This document shows, piece after piece, positions 61,901 through 64,000 of a DNA stretch of 64,000 nucleotides (position 1 is its first letter; each line of letters begins with the position of its first letter). The notes below the pieces were generated by a model, which saw only the letters and a program-made list of their open reading frames with translations, was not told the origin of the DNA and did no database searches. The stretch is from Membranipora membranacea (lineage: Eukaryota; Bryozoa; Gymnolaemata; Cheilostomatida; Membraniporidae): NCBI GenBank assembly GCA_914767715.1, contig OU612065.1:25298001-25362000 (forward strand), given 5' to 3'. The translations under genes were made by a program, and so were the position numbers.

Positions 61901-64000
61901 TCTAATATACGGCTATAATTTTAGCCTCTTCAAGCAATGGGGCCTGCAATATTTTTAGCACAAGCTCGTTGCAAATAGCTTTTGAGCAATTGGTAAACAC
62001 ATTCCTAAGGGGAATGATGCCCCCGTAAGAGCAATTAGTCCATAACTCGGCTAGCAGCGCTTTTCAACGGGCAGACTGGCTTTGGGTAATGATTAAAAAA
62101 TCACCTCCATATTGGAGCCTGCAGAAATAACATTTTTATGTAAATTTCACCTTGACTTGTTAATAAGAAGACAACAAACAACCATATTTCTCAGAAATGA
62201 TGAATCATTTAGTCATAACCATAACTGTTATTATGTCCATTTGTTTTAGACTCTGATGGCTATGAGTTTACGATTGTGTCATTGGACAACAAGCAATGGC
62301 AGTTTGAAGCCCCAACTCAAGATGTGAGTAATTAGCTACATGACAAATTCTGTTCTTCTAACTTTCATAAACTTACACTGTTGTCATACTTGTGTGTCAT
62401 CCGAACTCCAGATTCCAAATCATCCTTGTATCAAAAGTTCTCTCCACCGCCTGCTAGCGACTTATAATTGGTGCACTAAATTTTAAATCTCAGCAGTCTT
62501 TCTCATGTTATCCTGTACGTTAGCTTGTCTTGGCAAGCTTTGTTGGTGGGAGGGAGGGAGGGAGGGAGGGACCCCCGCCAACACAGCTTGTGAAAGACAG
62601 GCTACATGTACTGTATGTATACCATGTAGCTCTCATTCTGCTGCCTGTTGAAGCTTTTCTTGTCTATGAATTATAGGATAGAGATATTTGGGTGACGAGT
62701 ATAGAAAAGCAGATATTCACAAGTCTACAGGGTAACGACAGTAGGAAGGTAATATTGTAAATCTATTTAGTCGAACAAAATTAAAATATGTTATCATTAA
62801 ACTTCAATTCTGGTGTCTAACGAAAAATTGCTTCAAATACATATGGCATGTGGATCCATAAGGTCAACGCTCAAGGTACCACAAGGTCATAGTTCGAACG
62901 GAGCTATGACGTAATCCAACCGACCAGATGTTTGATATCATGTGCTATGAACGTGAACTTGTGAGCAAGGTAATCGGACGTGAGGGCGCTAATGATAGAT
63001 CGCATTGTGATGACTCGCAAAGAATGTTCTTACACAATTAATCTAGCCTATCGGGTTGACCTTAAAACTCCATAAACAATTTACATTCTGGTGTGGTCCC
63101 TCTAATACAGCCTCATTACGGCCTGGCCCCGCACAGCGATGGGTATTGATATTTTTCCCTGGACACGTACCACTAGACAAGTTGATTATCGGACATTATG
63201 TTAGCGATGTGTTGTTATTGCACTTCAGACGGATGGACTGTAGTCCAAACCATTGACTTTTATCACACTCAAGCATATGTTATAAAATTGGGGCCCCAGA
63301 TTGCAAAACATGTTGATTAGCTGTACGAAAATAACCGTTGTTGTCCGTAGATTAGATTCTCTTGGGGCAGTAAGCTGTAAGCTCTGACTAATCAAAGATC
63401 GCTATGTTTCATTACTAGTGCATTCAAACACTTGATATCTCAGCGTTGCTCAACCACAAACAATCTATCAATTTATTTAGCTGACCTCAAAAAGGGCTTG
63501 TTAGGCCTATTAGCCATAATGATCTAACCGCAATGTAACTACGCTCGTCTGTCTAGCATCACACATCACATCTGCAATATAACTTTTTATTGTTCCATCG
63601 AGAGGAAGAAAATGCCAGCGTATTGTGTCAGTGCAGCGAAACAAGGCCCTGACTACTTTTGTACTAACAAAGGAGGGGGTGGGTGCGTGTGTAATTGATA
63701 GCGCTGCATAGCAATGTTTATGATCAAAGGCTAGTCATGTTGTTGTTTTTCTCAAAAAATGAGAGATCTTAGACAGCAAAGCAGCTTATTAAAGGTTTCT
63801 ATCTAAACAAAGATACATTCGGATGAAAGTGTTACTCATCATCATATAAAACTATGCAATTATCATTATCAAACAGCAGACAACATTTTAAGACTAAAAA
63901 TGTCTTGTAGACAATTAACATTTTGACAATGATTATCGTGCTTTGCTTCCAAAAATCTTTCATCTGAAACTCTTGCAAGTCATATATTAGCGTAAAGGTG
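43969..64000 (+). CDS. AGAP1: Arf-GAP with GTPase, ankyrin repeat and PH domain (3' end beyond window)
   Basis: Centaurin-gamma family, acting on Arf GTPases in endosomal traffic (family knowledge). Exons: 43969-44155, 48905-48963, 50116-50203, 51243-51328, 52642-52796, 53673-53800, 54396-54622, 55076-55357, 55900-56034, 57299-57382, 58374-58547, 58947-59009, 59201-59305, 59912-60038, 60303-60392, 61422-61559, 62250-62323, 62677-62748; about 758 residues seen. Landmarks: [36 protein letters not shown]-loop [54 protein letters not shown], then a long Ser/Asn/Gln-rich linker, [20 protein letters not shown], and a split PH domain ([12 protein letters not shown] with [24 protein letters not shown] with [11 protein letters not shown]). 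The ArfGAP zinc finger and ankyrin repeats are not in the window. Choice among AGAP1/2/3 is arbitrary. Confidence 0.95.
45458..45537 (+). ncRNA. tRNA-Thr-like pol III module with T8 terminator
   Basis: Box A tagctcagtgg (45465-45475) and box B gagttcgaaactc (45507-45519) are at tRNA spacing. An anticodon-loop-like cttgtaa (45488-45494) would read TGT (Thr). The acceptor stem is poor and one T-stem pair is lost, so it is a tRNA pseudogene or SINE head rather than a working tRNA. A run of eight T (45530-45537) could end pol III transcription. Confidence 0.65.
45642..45794 (+). pseudogene. 50-codon ORF: Brinker/CENP-B-type HTH DNA-binding domain remnant
   Basis: [20 protein letters not shown] opens a helix-turn-helix domain, followed by [20 protein letters not shown] and a stop. 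The pattern (YT..KLEVL...E....TARELNI....IQRW) is that of N-terminal DNA-binding domains of pogo/Tigger-like transposases. No DDE domain follows, so it is a truncated transposase, or a stand-alone binding domain kept by the miniature element. Confidence 0.75.
45811..45860. repeat. Three 18-bp tandem repeats inside the miniature transposon
   Basis: ggtgtcttatagctgtgg starts at 45811 and 45829, and a third partly diverged copy starts at 45847. They lie near the right inverted repeat, whose ttata motif they share, and may be subterminal transposase-binding sites (inference). Confidence 0.75.
48363..48519 (+). CDS. AGAP1: Candidate alternative first coding exon of AGAP
   Basis: An ATG opens a basic, Ser/Arg-rich stretch ([20 protein letters not shown], then [18 protein letters not shown]) ending at a good donor, AAAG/gtaagc, in phase 1. 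That is the same phase as exon 1 at 43969, so it joins in frame to exon 2 at 48905. It would replace the first 62 residues. Vertebrate AGAP genes also use alternative N-termini (family knowledge), but expression here is inferred. Confidence 0.55.
52803..52915. repeat. Tandem duplication plus palindrome in AGAP intron 5
   Basis: The segment with ttatggtccaccagtg and cctcacaatccgcaata occurs twice, about 56 bp apart, starting a few bases after the exon-5 donor. The second copy ends in the stem aatccgca/tgcggatt. Confidence 0.75.
58317..58339. repeat. (TA)n microsatellite
   Basis: An uninterrupted TA run about 35 bp before the acceptor of AGAP exon 11. It lies in the region of the polypyrimidine tract and branch site. 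Confidence 0.9.
59022..59042. repeat. (AT)n palindrome gcatatat...atatgc
   Basis: A self-complementary AT run bounded by gc on both sides, shortly after the donor of AGAP exon 12. Confidence 0.85.
60763..60956. repeat. 33-bp direct repeats about 160 bp apart
   Basis: tagatattaccagctataa followed by tgcatga.gatgat occurs at 60763 and 60924 with one visible mismatch. The spacer holds a run of nine or so C. It could be a local duplication or the flanks of a small insertion in AGAP intron 15. Confidence 0.8.
62545..62571 (+). repeat. (GGGA)n microsatellite with G-quadruplex potential
   Basis: Six GGG runs spaced by single A bases on the AGAP sense strand in intron 17, followed by acccccgcc. Such spacing is the classical G4 pattern. 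Confidence 0.9.
62749..64000. other. AGAP1: Start of AGAP intron 18, no exon found
   Basis: I searched both strands for the expected ArfGAP zinc-finger exon (C-x2-C pattern) and did not find it. The stretch is AT-rich intron as far as I can tell. Confidence 0.6.

Noticed and set aside
1-64000. CRISPR arrays, operons, rRNA genes, prophage
   Set aside because: No regularly spaced repeats, rRNA cores or compact same-strand gene runs; the split genes show a eukaryotic nuclear context.

Overview
This window is nuclear DNA from an animal. It holds split genes with GT-AG introns, an AT-rich composition, long introns (up to about 5 kb) and orthologues of conserved metazoan proteins. Non-coding DNA looks poor in CpG and rich in TpG/CpA by eye, which would fit a methylated genome. 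The proteins resemble human ones but are clearly divergent, so I infer an invertebrate. A sponge or another early-branching animal would fit, but nothing here fixes the species. Exon boundaries were placed by eye from splice sites, reading phase and similarity to remembered families, and exon lengths and phases close up consistently in every multi-exon model.

Layout, left to right. (1) ANAPC7, minus strand, from 6883 running off the left edge: TPR subunit of the anaphase-promoting complex, 15 exons seen. (2) PTRH2, plus, 8636-10158: peptidyl-tRNA hydrolase 2, 5 exons, divergent from ANAPC7. (3) ERLIN1/2-like gene, minus, 10493-19783: ER SPFH-domain protein, 9 exons including a 23-nt microexon, convergent with PTRH2. 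Its 5.2-kb first intron holds a transposon of about 3.6 kb (15500-19104) with 0.7-kb inverted repeats, a DDE-like transposase ORF and a 139-bp tandem repeat. (4) TPGS2, plus, 20549-23958: tubulin polyglutamylase complex subunit 2, 9 exons, head-to-head with ERLIN. (5) A PX-domain protein, minus, 26573-31427, 3 exons, with a long acidic tail. (6) An unrecognised single-pass membrane protein, plus, 36079-42110, 7 exons of which two are microexons. (7) AGAP (centaurin-gamma), plus, from 43969 running off the right edge: 18 exons covering the GTPase-like domain and split PH domain; the ArfGAP zinc finger and ankyrin repeats must lie beyond 64000. A second candidate first exon is at 48363-48519.

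The genes do not form a pathway. They are housekeeping or signalling genes (cell cycle, translation quality control, ER-associated degradation, microtubule modification, phosphoinositide and Arf signalling) set side by side, with two head-to-head pairs that may share promoters.

The most unusual elements are the long-TIR transposon in ERLIN and a 605-bp TA-flanked miniature transposon (45328-45932) in AGAP intron 1. The latter combines pogo-like termini, a 50-codon DNA-binding-domain ORF and a tRNA-like pol III module with a T8 terminator. Intergenic space is otherwise filled with short palindromes, dispersed hairpins and simple repeats.
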